Notes: generated by a model from the letters alone, not told the origin. A stretch of DNA of 64,000 nucleotides from Spirometra erinaceieuropaei (GCA_902702965.1 CACRXP010000002.1:4323589-4387588), one strand, 5' to 3'. Shown: positions 24,201 through 32,373, counted from the first letter of the stretch. Translations and numbers: made by a program.

Positions 24201-27200
24201 TGTGTTATGTTCTGTGTGTGTTATGTATGAGCTTAAAGGTCTTTAAACGTCTCTATGCCAGGATCGCCAGACCATGATCCTCGCGGCCTGGTGCGCACCG
24301 GCAGTTCTCTGGCACCTGGTTGCCTACCGGTTGATGCGCTTACGCTCACACTGGGGATACGGGCCGTGAGCATAGCTGGCCAGCCATTCCCGTCCTTTTG
24401 ACCCGTTGTGGTGCTGTTGCTGTTAGTTAAAATCCTGGTGGAGTGTTGGTTGTGGACCAGGTGGTGTGGTGACACGCTTAGGTGCGGGTCCGGCCATGCC
24501 AGTTACCTGCGCCCCCCCCCTGCCTGCGGTCTTCTTGACTCTGTCTTGGCGCCGGGTCCAGGTGGGAGTGGGGAAGGGAGATAGTGCGGTAGATGCTACG
24601 CAAGTCCACGTTCACTGTAAACTAATTCACGCGCAAGTCATGGTGTCTGCTGCATCTGGCTGTGGAGCACACGGTGAACATCATGGAACACGACAGTCGA
24701 ACTTTCATCGTCTTCGTCGTGTGTTATACCTGTATGTATGTTGTGTGTCCTTTATTGGTATTCAGTCTAGTCAAACTGAGTAAAAAAAATTGCTTTTGCA
24801 TCACCGCTGTCTCAGCCCACAGTTAAAAAGGCTTGAATAAAGTCGTCTTTGTTGTTCTAAAACACATAAGTGAATAACGATCTTCATAGTTGAATTGGAA
24901 TTTCGTGAACTAATGGCCAATTGTCAGACAAAAAATAAGTTTTAAAACGTTAGAACTGGCCCATTCAAAGTATGACTGCAGACTACCAGACGTACATTGC
25001 CAATGCATTCAAAATCTTTTACACAACTATGCTGAATGTGGCCACCCGATTTTTTCGAAAAATGACTTCCACCTTTGCACTTATTCCTGCTAGGACAACC
25101 AATTTTAAGGTTGAGAACATCATCTGGTAATATTTTTTCGAAAGCGTTATTAGACACATGTTAATTAATAGGTTTCACCTCTGAGTCCTCTACAATTTGT
25201 CAGGCCTAAGATCTTAAAACCGGAAATCTGCGCATTGCAGTAAAGTTCACGAATTATTTGCAAACCTGCGAGTTTCACGTTTTTGTATCAAGGAACCCTA
25301 GCTTTCGGACGCCTACAGGAGACAATGAAGGTGAGAAAAGAACAACTGGACGGTTGTGTAGTCAGACATTTATGGAATGTATGTGAGTGACTGAGCTGGA
25401 TCCACGCCGTCTAATCCACAGCGGCCTCACAATATGATGACCTTGTGTGTCCTTGACTATGAACTTGGCTGCGCACGCGTAACGCGTGATAACAGGCAGC
25501 CTTAGAGCAGGAAATATTCAGTTAGGGGTAGATTTGTTTTCTTACTGGTTAGTTACAAACTTATAAGGTATTTTCCAATGGCCAAACCAAGCACCCGCGA
25601 CTCGGCCTCAGATGTCTGAATTGTTTTATCATGTTTTCCGGTTAGGTCAGGTTGGTTGGTTTTCCGGCACATTTTCCGTCTGAAATGAACTAAAGCAACT
25701 GTTACGAGAAGGAGCTTTGTTTAAAGACAGTCGAGCCCCATAGTTTGGGTTTAACTTCTCACAGACTGGATTCTTACAGTTTGCTAACAATTCATGGGTG
25801 ACCGTTGGCAGTTATTTAACTTTCTTCCTGCCTGTCTCCGTCCCCTACCTCCTTCAGTTTTTCGACAACGAACACCGCACTCCCCTGCATATTGCAGCTG
25901 CCCACGGCCACTTCGAGGCCTGTGAGTACATGCTGAAGAACGGCGCCAATCCGAACCTGCATGACCGCCTGAGTTACACACCGCTGGTCTACGCTGTACG
26001 CAGTAAGCCCTCCACGTTGGCCCTCATCCAACTGTTCCTCAATCATGGTGCCATCCTTAGCCCACTGGCTAAGAGAACTGCCCGCTGTGCTAACGCCGCT
26101 GCCATGCAAGGTGACATCAGACAGCTGCGTCTCCTCAAGCTGACCGGACTCTCACTCGAGGTAAGGGAACGACTCCCGGTGGGTGCATTTTATGTACCTT
26201 TGAAAGCAAGCCAGCTCATTCTTCCGTCAGTATGATACTCCTCCGGGGGAAGTGTTTCGCATCCGCTTTTCAAAACTAGCAATGAGAACAAAGCTGCCAT
26301 GCTCTCTACTGACCGGCAAAAGAGAGGTTTAGGTTAATGCGTCGTCTTTAGTCCCCTCTTCCGCCTCTTACTGAAGCCTTTAGACTATAAAAATAGGGGA
26401 ATACTCAAGCGGAAGCGACCGGTCGATCTGCCACCGCATATCATTCTCTCAAGAAACGATAAACTTCAGGTTGCTTTAGGTTGTTGAGCTTCTGCGTGAC
26501 CCAAACAATCCAAACCTAAATTGTTTGGGAATGGCACAAATTAAAGGAGACCAAATTTTGAGTCTGCCTGTACAAAATATGGTAATGTTTGATTAAAAAA
26601 GCTCTTAAGTATACGGGTTCCTACGACCGCCGCCACATTCCAGATCCCCAATTTAACAACGTGTGCATAATCAAAGTATAGCTGCATGATGTATCGCTAT
26701 CCGAAATTGGTCACTGGCTATAGTAACAAGGCTTAACATCTGATACCTTCCAAGTGAAGCAGTCAGTGATCTACGTTTCAGCTGTTGCGAACCCGCCTAG
26801 AAAAGTCTGCATCTTTATAATTTCCCGAGTATCTTGTTCACACTTAAATAATGGAACCTGTGATGTCATGCATAAATACAATAGATGTACTAACTTATGA
26901 AACATCAACCGAGATTTTGAAATGCGTTTTTTGACTCGAAAGGGTTACTTAAGTAGGGCTGTAATATTAATCACCGTGCAACATAATCCTACAATATTTC
27001 AGTTACTTCAGGATGCCGGCTTCTGAGCGAACTTATTACTGGCTGCCTGCGAGGATTAATCCTATAAAAATGACTACTTGAGTAGTGCGGATTTTTCTCA
27101 CTGATTTTCGATGTCCTTATAGGTTCAGATATATTTCATAGAAAGCATGCATAAAAATATTCATTCTATCGCTCATTTGGTAGGAAATTACGTCTTTTTC

Positions 27201-30200
27201 AAATTTTATACTTGACGAAAAAGTATAATTCAATTTTTAAAAAATTCATAAGTATGAGATTTTTATAACCGTGAAATGGTTGTTCATAAAACACTGCGTC
27301 TCTGCATTTATTAGCGTTTCTTGTAAAGTCTACAATATCTCTAAAATCCACTGGTAAATTCTATGAACCCCATATGGTCTTCCACTAATAGTGTATAGAA
27401 ATGTAGGGTTTTCCGTACGCGGAAAATATACCCTGGAAACCCTGAATGCAAGTGTGACGGCAGGTCGGGTTTATGCTGCACGGTGATTAATATTACGACC
27501 CTGCTTAAGTAATCTTTTCAAACCGAGGACGCATTTCACAATTTCGGTTAATATTTCATGAGTCGGCTCATCTACTGTACTGCAGTTCGATGGCGAGTCG
27601 TACCCACTCCCTTGTCATAAGTTCCACAAGGTAAACAAAAATAGGTTAATTCCGGCTATATCCGTCAGTGAAGGGAGATTCCAGGTCTCAATTCAGTTCT
27701 TTACCTCTTGACATTCTGAATGTCTTAGTAGTCAAGTTTTATTTTGCCTGTTGTGGCCTTTCTAGTTTATCACATGTTTTAATGTCACTTGGCAAATGAC
27801 CTTAGGATACAAGATAAGTTCTAGCCCCATTCGTCAGAAAAAAGTAGGCCTATAGCGCATCATGGCTGCAATGAGTCCACTTGAGTCCTTTATAATTGGG
27901 TCAGATGTGGTTATGTAGCCGTACCTGAAGTAAAAAAACCCCAGCCACCTGTAATACGGGACCGGTGTTAATGGGGGTTTTTTACAGGTGGGGGCGGGGG
28001 AGGCATAGGCGACGAGGTCAAGTAATTGTATGCAAAGGAAAAGCTATTGGGAATGCGCGGTTGAGTGGTTGAGAAATAGTTGCCCTGACCTCTAACACTA
28101 ATCCTTAACCGTAGTCCCTAACCTTAACCCCTAACCACAACCTCTAACCCTGACCCCTAGACCTAACCTCTAACCATAACCCCCTACCCCCTAATCATAA
28201 CTCCTAACCTCTAACCTTAACCCTTGTCCTTATCCTTGACCGCAGCCCTCAACCCTAACCCTGAGACATCCAACGCGAAAGTTAGAAGGAGACGACAGGC
28301 CGGAAGTCAAGAGGGACCAGCGGCATTGGGCCAAAAAATGTGGACACGACAACAAAGAAACAAGGCCGCCAAAAGAACACACACTGCAACGCACAGCAAC
28401 ACCATGCCAACGTAATCACACCAACCAAATTAAGTAGGTCAACAGTACTGTGTCCATAAAGTGCGGCTACATACCCACATCTTACCAATAACTGTCGCAC
28501 ATGCGTGGGACACTCGTTCAAAGGGGCTGACGTTACTGAAGTCACTGTGCCAAATCACACCATCCACCTGTCGACTGACTCGGACGGGCTACTGGCGCAT
28601 GAGAGAGAGGGAGGATGAGGTTGATTCTGGGAAATCTGTCGCAACAGCTTAGGCCACGTCGTGAGGCTCTAACTACGACGACCTTCAGGCTCGGTCTCGA
28701 ATAGAAGGAGAAAGAGTTAGACGCCAGTTGAGAAGAGAGTGTATCCTGTACAGAACAGCTGGAGAACAGGTTGGAAGGAGCTGGCAGCCGAACGAGGGTA
28801 CGCCTGGCGTCGAGCGAGCGGCGTCCCGTGTGAGGGCGGGGTATGCGTCACGACGCCTTAAGCAAAAGCACTTCTGATTCGGCCTTGAAGATGATTGGCC
28901 AATGAGCGGACGGGCGGGCTGTGAGTGGAAGAAAATCAGTCGTGCGCACGTGCGGGAGCTCGCGCGAGGCGCAGCGTTGTAACAGGCGCCTGGAGTAGGG
29001 CCACTACAGATCCTCCGCCATGGCAACACACTTCTCAGTAGGGTAAGTCTGACGTGCGTAAAAGCTATGATGGTGAACTAAACATCGTGTCACGACGGGC
29101 TGCCATTTGAAGGTATATAATGCTTCCTTCATGGAAGAATAGCTCTCTCTGTGTGTTCTTTATGACAGACACACGATTGAAGTCCGAGTCCGCTTCGAAT
29201 TAGGCCTGCGAAACGACGAACCAAGTTGTGATTGACGCGCGTTTGCGGGCTGCCAGGCTTTTTCTGCCACTGTCCCCACGAACACGCTTGATCGCCTTGA
29301 CATTGTCCTCCCACTGAGAGGCGGTGGGTGGGGACGAAGAGCTAGCGGGGTAGACGCAGTGCAAGTCTATCTCACTACAGACATCCACGCGCAAGTCAGG
29401 TGTACGTTCATTTTGTGCGACAGTGACAGACGTCGTCACTTCCGACGGTCGAACTTCACTAGTGTCATCGCCACATGGACTTCTGTAGGGTCGTTATGTC
29501 GCAGGACTAGCATATTCGGGTAACGCATCAGGAACTGTGCAAGAATAGGGTATTTGGCGCTTGTTTTATATCTAACAGTTAGACAGAAAAACCTGTCTCC
29601 AACATGTCAGAACTTGTCTCAGTGGCAAAGGAAGTGTGTTTTTGCGTACCTTTTGATGATATCAAAAAGAAATGCCAGGCTCACAATGTACGGGAAGCCA
29701 CCTCTGCAGGTTGCGAAGTCGATTACTGATCGTTATAATGAACTCTCACATTGGAAGCCTGGTGGCTATCGACTGACTGGGGCAGGGCGGTTGACTAGCG
29801 CATGCTGAGCATGCGTTAATACCAGACTTAGTGCCGACCAATCAATGAGCAGAATCCGACCAGGCAAACAGAAAAGCCTCCAGCGACCGGCAGAATGGCC
29901 GGCATAAGCCTTGCCGCAGTCGTGCACCTAAGTAAATCGTTCGCATGTCCATGACAGTATACTATTGTGTTTTCAGTCAAGTTTTCTGTCCCCCAAGGAA
30001 GGGCTATTTTCTCCCATCTGACGACTTCAACATCCAACTTTTTGAGTAGCCACCCCGGGCACTGAAGGATGGATGGATCACGCCAACCTCTATCGCAATT
30101 TTTATAGGATTCGGTGCCTACCTTACACACTTTTCTTCGCACAGACGGGCTACCCTGCTCGACATTATTGAAACTCCTTTTCGTATGGCCTACTGATACA

Positions 30201-30528
30201 TCACTCTGCGTGATTCTTCCCACAGGAACTGGACGATGAAGGCCGTTCGCCACTTCACGTGGCGGTAGCCTACCGTCAGGTGGATACTGTGCGCTACCTG
30301 GTGGCTCCGGCCCTGGCCAGTTCCAACGGGGCAACCGAGTTGCCCCCTCAGGGATCCGATAGTCTAGACTTTGCTAAAACTGGCGGAGCTGGGGTTAATC
30401 CAAATCACAAAACCGCCTATGGATCGACTGCGCTGCAAGAGGCCGAGATTCGTCATCTAAAAGAAATTGTAGATATTCTGAAACCCCTCACAGGTAAGAA
30501 AAGTTTGCATGCGTCAATTAACAGATGA
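6206..30528 (+). CDS. ASPG: L-asparaginase, type I, with ankyrin repeats (60 kDa lysophospholipase family), eight exons
   Basis: The enzyme hydrolyses L-asparagine to L-aspartate and ammonia; mammalian relatives are also reported as lysophospholipases. No signal peptide is seen, so it is probably cytosolic. The joined protein is about 720 residues, using exon 3 from 8568. An N-terminal extension (1-57) is followed by 'VLVIYTGGTIGM' (nucleophile Thr66 by comparison with E. coli AnsA), 'LLDSSNCT' (158-164), 'VLHGTDTLAYAAS' (HGTDT at 189-193), 'GSQIP' and 'RSDGRENF', 'RGNRVVK' (Lys264), 'TYGAGNVPTN', 'VNITQCWSGSV', and 'DMTPEAALAKVSYVLG' leading to 'NLRGEMT'. Ankyrin repeats fill about 522-720 ('RTPLHIAAAHGHFEACEYML', 'YTPLVYAV', 'RSPLHVAVAY'). 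Mammalian members are about 565-573 residues, so this one is longer at the N-terminus and in the loop after TGGTIG. All splice phases agree. Uncertain points are the exon 3 start and the 3' end. Confidence 0.9.
6419..6621 (+). CDS. ASPG: ASPG exon 2 (TGGTIG nucleophile motif)
   Basis: The acceptor 'CAATTTAG' precedes 'VPSIDEPIINQD', then 'SRVLVIYTGGTIGMRSHGG' and '..MDMTMFQDK'. The exon ends at 'AAAAC' with the donor 'GTGCGT', leaving two bases of a split codon. The frame is open through the donor to a stop at 6827, but homology to asparaginases ends at 'MFQDK', which places the splice site. Confidence 0.88.
7790..7925 (-). repeat. tRNA-derived SINE-like segment
   Basis: The minus strand reads a box A-like 'GGCAGCTTAGAGGTAAAG' and, about 30 bases on, a box B-like 'AATGGTTTGATCCCAGATC' (core GGTTTGATCCC). 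The spacing and sequence fit the internal Pol III promoter of a tRNA-derived SINE. A good cloverleaf is not obvious, so it is not called as a tRNA gene. Confidence 0.55.
8030..8225 (-). repeat. Possible tRNA-like repeat with box A motif
   Basis: The minus strand has 'CTAGTTCAATGGTAGAGCA', a close match to a tRNA box A/D-loop (8188-8212 region). The expected box B is weak ('GGGCGTGATTCGC'). It is likely a decayed SINE or tRNA pseudogene. Confidence 0.4.
8568..9042 (+). CDS. ASPG: ASPG exon 3 (DSS and HGTDT active-site motifs)
   Basis: The core '..RRIFYTIAEYENLLDSSN', 'FDGFIVLHGTDTLAYAAS', 'PVVVTGSQIP' and 'RSDGRENFMGSLLVAGG' is unmistakable, ending at '..VTVYFFNK' with the donor 'GTCAGT' after 9042. 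Two acceptors keep the frame with exon 2. One is 'TTTTTGCCTACACAG' ending at 8567, with a good pyrimidine tract; it adds a Ser/Thr-rich loop of 33 residues. The other is 'GACGTCAAACAG' ending at 8666, a poor tract, but its loop length is closer to the family. I list the first and regard the second as a real alternative. Confidence 0.85.
9043..11311. other. ASPG intron 3
   Basis: About 2.3 kb. Its middle (about 9690-10330) is a diverged inverted-repeat element related to those at 36.6-38.7 kb. The remaining sequence shows no gene. Confidence 0.55.
9690..10330. mobile_element. Diverged inverted-repeat (TA-family) element
   Basis: The left part ('TAGAAAATATGTACAAACGAT', 'CTTTCTTG') and the right part ('AATTGGAAGAAAACATAAT', 'TCATTTTTTACCGGGCG', 'GCAGCCCTCAGGAAGG') correspond to the two arms of the family seen intact at 37702-38695. 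It is old and its ends cannot be fixed. Confidence 0.55.
11312..11561 (+). CDS. ASPG: ASPG exon 4 (catalytic Lys motif)
   Basis: After the acceptor 'TTTCTGCGCAG' the frame reads 'LMRGNRVVKCSATDLDAF', matching the NRxxK active-site block, then 'NYPPLAEMSVDINI' and 'VVMLRLFPSITTETV' to '..FFQPPAE'. The donor is 'GTAAGG' after 11561, with one base of a split Ala codon. Confidence 0.93.
13321..14000 (+). repeat. ~346-bp repeat, two direct copies
   Basis: 'GTAGATCAGTATAT' recurs at 13321 and 13667, 346 bp apart. Each unit carries in order 'GAGAATTTTAT', 'CATCAGCCACAGCGG', 'AACCGCGTAATATTCATT', 'CAGGCAGCTAGT', 'CATACACGCGTGTTTCGC', 'GGGTCCCCCAGCATTCCTCG' and 'TTAGATACTCTA' or near variants. No protein is conserved. 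Confidence 0.85.
14001..14166 (-). repeat. 346-bp repeat, inverted copy, left half
   Basis: The reverse complement matches the first half of the 13321 unit, including 'GTAACCGCGTAATGTCCATT' and 'CAGCACAGGTACTATCC'. It ends at an AT run next to the foldback element, whose insertion split this inverted copy. Confidence 0.8.
14196..15097 (+). mobile_element. Foldback Penelope-like element with GIY-YIG nuclease
   Basis: Two 283-bp inverted arms, 14196-14478 and 14815-15097, are almost identical (one mismatch noticed: CATCCCATCGG against CATCCCTTCGG). They enclose a GIY-YIG endonuclease frame: 'GVVYKIPCSSCDAVYCGQTG' and 'TRLHEHQLAVRRRDH' at about 14590-14700, 'SQVAMHTLDTGHKF', then 'DEACINRHIDLDATYKFL' inside the right arm. 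The usual YIG Ile is Cys here. The reverse transcriptase is absent. The element sits inside an inverted copy of the 346-bp repeat, with TA-rich runs at both edges (14150-14160 and 15096-15112). Confidence 0.85.
14478..14921 (+). pseudogene. GIY-YIG endonuclease fragment of a Penelope-like element
   Basis: In Penelope-like retroelements a C-terminal GIY-YIG domain follows the RT. Here only that domain is kept, reading 'RRQLKKHQ..' (written as IVERQLKKHQIHVAHQP) to '..KRAQPMPKG' and a stop at 14919-14921. The open frame extends left to 14322, but those residues ('MILWLAEVCANARQRF') are the antisense of the element's own 3' arm, and the same peptide is encoded on the minus strand from 14971. The authentic coding part therefore starts near 14478. 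The frame is intact, but without an RT it is non-autonomous. Confidence 0.8.
15107..15376 (-). repeat. 346-bp repeat, inverted copy, right half
   Basis: The reverse complement matches the unit from 'GGATACCATACTA' through 'CACAGGTACTAGCC' and 'TGGTAGATACTCTAATTTAG' to 'AGACCAGTATATTC'. With 14001-14166 it restores one inverted copy split by the foldback element. Confidence 0.8.
16370..16560 (+). CDS. ASPG: ASPG exon 5
   Basis: The acceptor 'TTTTGCTTTTAG' is followed by 'VILQTYGAGNVPTN', 'LDLLEIFKKANEEQGIIIVN' and 'ITQCWSGSVQALYATGAVL', ending 'VISGY' at the donor 'GTAAGT'. The incoming split codon (one base from exon 4) gives Ala. Phase 0 on exit matches exon 6. Confidence 0.93.
16845..17030 (-). 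repeat. tRNA-derived SINE
   Basis: The minus strand has a box B-like 'ATGAGTTCGAATCCCTCC' at about 16852-16876, preceded by 'CCTATCCTTGCTC'. The upstream SINE part includes 'GTTGGTAGATTCCAGAAGC'. It shares 'TATCCTTGCT' and the box B with the segment at 17155-17255, so both belong to one family. Confidence 0.65.
17155..17255 (+). repeat. tRNA-derived SINE head (or decayed tRNA gene)
   Basis: Box A-like 'CAGCTCAGCTGGTTAGAACG' and box B-like 'GTGGGTTCGAATCTCACC' lie about 45 bases apart, a near-classical tRNA layout. The extended variable middle and the matching inverted neighbour favour a SINE over a functional tRNA gene. Confidence 0.6.
17760..18110 (+). CDS. ASPG: ASPG exon 6 (end of asparaginase domain, linker)
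   Basis: The acceptor 'CTCCTTTCAAG' precedes 'DMTPEAALAKVSYVLGKWSD' and 'LMLSRNLRGEMTIP', the usual C-terminal blocks of type I asparaginases. A linker with '..PLLFCSAAAANEVDELDQL' then leads into the ankyrin part. It ends 'VTGTFE' at the donor 'GTGAGA'. It is phase 0 on both sides. Confidence 0.93.
18350..19220 (+). repeat. Long direct repeat, copy 1
   Basis: It matches 21690-22720 over most of its length, in the same order and orientation. Shared stretches include 'GAGAAGTTTAAATT', 'CCATCAGCCAGTGATGTC', 'AAAAGCCTAGGTTT', 'TTTTAACAAACGCTTTTGC', 'CACGCACAGTAGTGACC' and 'CACATCTGTCTGCC'. Substitutions and indels are many, so the duplication is old. Confidence 0.8.
19221..21689. other. Sequence between the long direct repeats
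   Basis: No reverse transcriptase, integrase or other recognisable domain is seen in any frame. It could be the interior of a non-autonomous LTR-type element, or unrelated intron DNA. Confidence 0.35.
21690..22720 (+). repeat. Long direct repeat, copy 2
   Basis: Second copy of the 18350-19220 sequence, about 3.3 kb downstream and slightly longer through insertions, for example around 21850-21990. Confidence 0.8.
22990..23405 (+). mobile_element. Left arm of a diverged TA-family inverted-repeat element
   Basis: It carries the arm landmarks in order: 'GTGAAATGCTAACCAAAAT', 'CGAAATGTGTTT', 'TTACTTAAGTAGTATGGCA', 'GAAAACATGCGCCAG' and 'GGCAGGAAATTACGT'. The right arm is not found, because a SINE cluster begins at 23410. 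Confidence 0.65.
23410..23626. repeat. Palindromic SINE 3' ends (75-bp inverted arms)
   Basis: 23410-23484 and 23549-23626 are inverted copies. A 53-bp core (23432-23484 with 23549-23601) pairs perfectly, containing 'GGCTCGAGAGAGAGCCC' and 'AACGGAACGAGTGAGTTCC'. Both are 3' ends of the SINE seen at 40203 and 59025, placed tail to tail with the remaining SINE body in the loop. Confidence 0.85.
23645..23840 (+). repeat. tRNA-Arg-like SINE, head and body
   Basis: The tRNA-like head has box A 'TGGTCCGGTGGGTAGAGG', an anticodon-loop-like 'CTTCTAA' (anticodon TCT, which would be Arg) and box B 'GTCGCGAGTTCGAGGCTC'. The body 'TGGCTGACGACGGCTCATAA' to 'TGTCGGTAATACCATTCTGCC' is shared with 40246-40330. 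The 3' end is missing here. Confidence 0.8.
24233..24520 (-). repeat. Dispersed repeat shared with 56130-56400
   Basis: The minus strand matches the plus strand at 56130-56400. Both encode 'RILTN' followed by a Ser/Thr stretch, 'GQK', 'W..ML' and 'RELP..TR' in one frame. Retention of a common reading frame suggests a fragment of a mobile-element ORF, but no domain is recognised. Confidence 0.65.
24530..24730 (+). repeat. Dispersed repeat shared with 29280-29470
   Basis: Shared landmarks in the same order include 'GGTAGATGCTACGCAAGTC' (GGTAGACGCAGTGCAAGTC at 29350), 'CACGCGCAAGTCA' and 'GGTCGAACTT' or a near match. It probably belongs to the same larger repeat as 24233-24520. Confidence 0.6.
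24740..25857. other. End of intron 6
   Basis: No gene or strong repeat is seen. The pyrimidine-rich 'CTACCTCCTTCAG' at the end is the acceptor of ASPG exon 7. Confidence 0.4.
25858..26160 (+). CDS. ASPG: ASPG exon 7 (ankyrin repeats)
   Basis: It encodes 'FFDNEHRTPLHIAAAHGHFE', 'YMLKNGANPNLHDR' and 'SYTPLVYAVRSKPSTLALI', then 'NHGAILS', i.e. two ankyrin repeats, followed by a helical segment 'CANAAAMQGDIRQLRLL'. It is phase 0 on both sides and the donor is 'GTAAGG' after 26160. Confidence 0.93.
26879..27577. mobile_element. TA-flanked inverted-repeat element (699 bp)
   Basis: It begins 'CAATAGATGTACTAAC' and ends 'CATCTACTG', with TA on both sides (26877-26878 and 27578-27579). The ends are terminal inverted repeats of the family at 37702-38695. 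No transposase is encoded. TA duplication is typical of Tc1/mariner-type transposition. Confidence 0.75.
27920..28084 (+). repeat. Dispersed repeat next to the telomere-like tract
   Basis: It matches the reverse complement of 40985-41165, including 'GGCGACGAGGTCAAG', 'TTGTATGCAAAGGAAAA', 'CTATTGGGA' and 'GGTTTTTTACAGG' or close variants. Both copies run into a telomere-like or 'TTAGGG'-related sequence. Confidence 0.75.
28085..28265 (+). repeat. Degenerate interstitial telomere-like tract
   Basis: About 180 bp are built from variants of CCCTAA ('CCCTAACC', 'CCTCTAACC', 'CCTTAACC'), the complement of TTAGGG. The units are 6-8 bp and imperfect. It may be a relic of telomere repair at a break, or a minisatellite carried by the adjoining dispersed repeat. 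Confidence 0.8.
28270..29480. other. GC-richer intronic stretch with CCAAT motifs
   Basis: It is richer in G+C than its flanks by eye. It contains 'GATTGGCCAATGAG' (28890-28905, a double CCAAT), 'GCACGTGCG' (an E-box) and a TATA-like 'GGTATATAATG' at about 29112. The 29280-29470 part is a dispersed repeat copy shared with 24530-24730. No coding sequence is supported. Confidence 0.4.
30226..30528 (+). CDS. ASPG: ASPG exon 8 (last ankyrin repeats, likely terminal)
   Basis: After the acceptor 'CTTCCCACAG' it reads 'ELDDEGRSPLHVAVAYRQVD', 'TVRYLVAPALA' and 'YGSTALQEAEIRHLKEIVDI', then 'LKPLTG'. Read straight on, the frame ends '..KKSLHASINR' at a stop (30526-30528), a sensible short tail for the family. 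However, 'CAG|GTAAGA' after 30493 is a textbook donor, so splicing to another exon (for example the acceptor ending at 30547) is possible. Confidence 0.85.
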   Translation, partial: ELDDEGRSPLHVAVAYRQVDTVRYLVAPALASSNGATELPPQGSDSLDFAKTGGAGVNPNHKTAYGSTALQEAEIRHLKEIVDILKPLTGKKSLHASINR

Positions 30529-30923
30529 CACTTTTTCTCTATGCAAAGTGCACCTTGTTTCCGAAGGCTTCACCTGCGTGAATTTAACATGCCTGTTAAT
30601 ACACTCTCAATCCCTAGCTCACCCCTTTCAATCGGATGCCAGATGCATATTTATTTCAGTCATGGTAGTCTTTGTTTCTGCCAGAGACCGAGCAGTTTCT
30701 TGCATTCTATTCCTGGGCATTTATACAAAAGTGATCATAATGAGTACTTGCTTCTGGACTCACATTTGAGTTAAAATGTTTTATTCCCAAAATACATCTT
30801 TGGTAGTCGTCTAGTGCAGTTATCTGTAAAGACTTAAGTATATTGAGTAATTGCTACTCGAAGTGATTTTTCAGCGTCTGACCGGAAATGTCAGGAATAC
30901 GGTTTATCTCTAAAAGTTAAAGT
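30529..30923. other. Downstream of ASPG
   Basis: This is the possible 3' UTR or a further short exon: two frames are open for about 75-85 codons, but neither resembles known proteins. No clear AATAAA signal is seen. Confidence 0.3.
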
Positions 30924-32373
30924 ATTGGTGTCACTCTGCACAAACAAACAGCACGTGGCAGCATATTCATGCATACTCGACTGCTAGATTTTATGAAACC
31001 CATATGATCACCCTTTGTTACCGTAGAGAAATGCGCGGTTTTCCGTACGTGGAAAATATGCGGTTTGTAGTTTAAAAATCCAGAACCAATGTGTAACGGT
31101 AGATCGGGTTCAAAATTCTTCGGGAACTGGAAAAGTTTTTGAAAACCAAATGATACCCTTTCTTCAAACATAAAATTGGAAGAAGACTTAATTGCCTACC
31201 GAATGAGCGAAAGAATGAATACTTTTATGCATATTTTCCATGAATTATAATTGGACTTTTGGGGGCATCGAAAGTCAATGAGAAAAATTCATGCTACTTA
31301 AGCAGTCATTTTTTACAGAGCGAGGTTTTTGTATGCAGCCGGAGGGAAGTTCATTCGAGAGCCGGTATCCTGAGGTAACTGAAATATTATAGAATTATGT
31401 TGCAGGCCAACTAGTTTTACAACCCTACACGATATTTCAGTTACTTCAGGATGCCGGCTTCTGAGAGAACCTCGTTCTGGTTGCCTGCAAGGACTAACCG
31501 TGTAAAAATGACAACTTGAGTAGTGCGGATTTTTCCCATTGATTTTCGATGTCCTTATAGGTTCAGATATAGTTCATAGAAAGCATGCATAAAAATATTC
31601 ATTTTATGGCTCATTTAGTAGGAAATTACTTCTTTTTCAAATTTTATACTTGACGAAAAAGTATAATTCAATTTTAAAGAATTTCATAGTTATGGGAATT
31701 TTAAAACCGTGAAATGGTCGTTCATATAACACTGCGTCTCTGCATTTATTAATGTTTCTTGTAAAGTCTACTATATCTCTAAAATCCACTGGTAAATTCT
31801 ATGAGTATTGGTGTCCCTCTGCACAAATAGCACGTGGCAGCATACTCCACTGCTAGATGTTATGAAACCTATATGATCACCCTTTATTACCGTAGAGAAA
31901 TGCGCGGTTTTCCGTACGTGGAAAATATGCGGTTTGTAGTTTAGAAATCCCGAAACAATGTGTAACGGTCGATCGGGTTCAAAATTCTTCGGGAACTGGA
32001 AAAGTTTTTGAAAACCAAATTATACCCTTTCTTCAAACATAAAATTGGAAGAAGACGTAATTGCCTACCGAATGAGCGAAAGAATGAATACTTTTATGCA
32101 TATTTTCCATGAATTATAATTGGACTTTTGGGGGCATCGAAAGTCAATGAGAAAAATTCATGCTACTTAAGCAGTCATTTTTTACAGAGTGAGGTTTTTG
32201 TATGCAGCCGGAGGGAAGTTCATTCGAGAGCCGGTATCCTGAGGTAGCTGAAATATTATAGAATTATGTTGCAGGCCAACTAGTTTTACAACCCTACTCA
32301 ATTAATCTTTTCGAAACAAGAACGCATATCGGAATTTCGGTTGACATTTCATAAGTTAGCCTACCTACTCTGT
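30924..32373. mobile_element. Composite of TA-family element arms
   Basis: 30924-31428 and 31804-32299 are nearly identical direct copies of a right arm ('TTCCGTACGTGGAAAATATG', 'CTTCTTCAAACATAAAATTGG'-type motifs). Between them, 31435-31803 is a left arm almost identical to 26990-27360. The final 32340-32373 matches the family terminus ('GTTGACATTTCATAAGTTAG'). This looks like a rearranged or nested pair of elements. Confidence 0.75.

Larger units (their letters stand above)
18111..25857. other. ASPG intron 6 (largest, 7.7 kb)
   Basis: It contains a pair of long direct repeats (18350-19220 and 21690-22720), a diverged inverted-repeat element arm (22990-23405), a SINE cluster (23410-23840) and a dispersed repeat (24233-24730). 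Segments 19221-21689 and 24740-25857 show no gene I can support. Confidence 0.6.
26161..30225. other. ASPG intron 7
   Basis: About 4.1 kb. It holds a TA-flanked inverted-repeat element (26879-27577), a repeat with a telomere-like tract (27920-28265), and a GC-richer stretch (28270-29480) with inverted CCAAT motifs and a dispersed repeat. The sequence 29481-30225 shows nothing definite. Confidence 0.6.

Noticed and set aside
28085..28265. True chromosome end
   Set aside because: The repeats are degenerate and lie inside an intron between coding exons.
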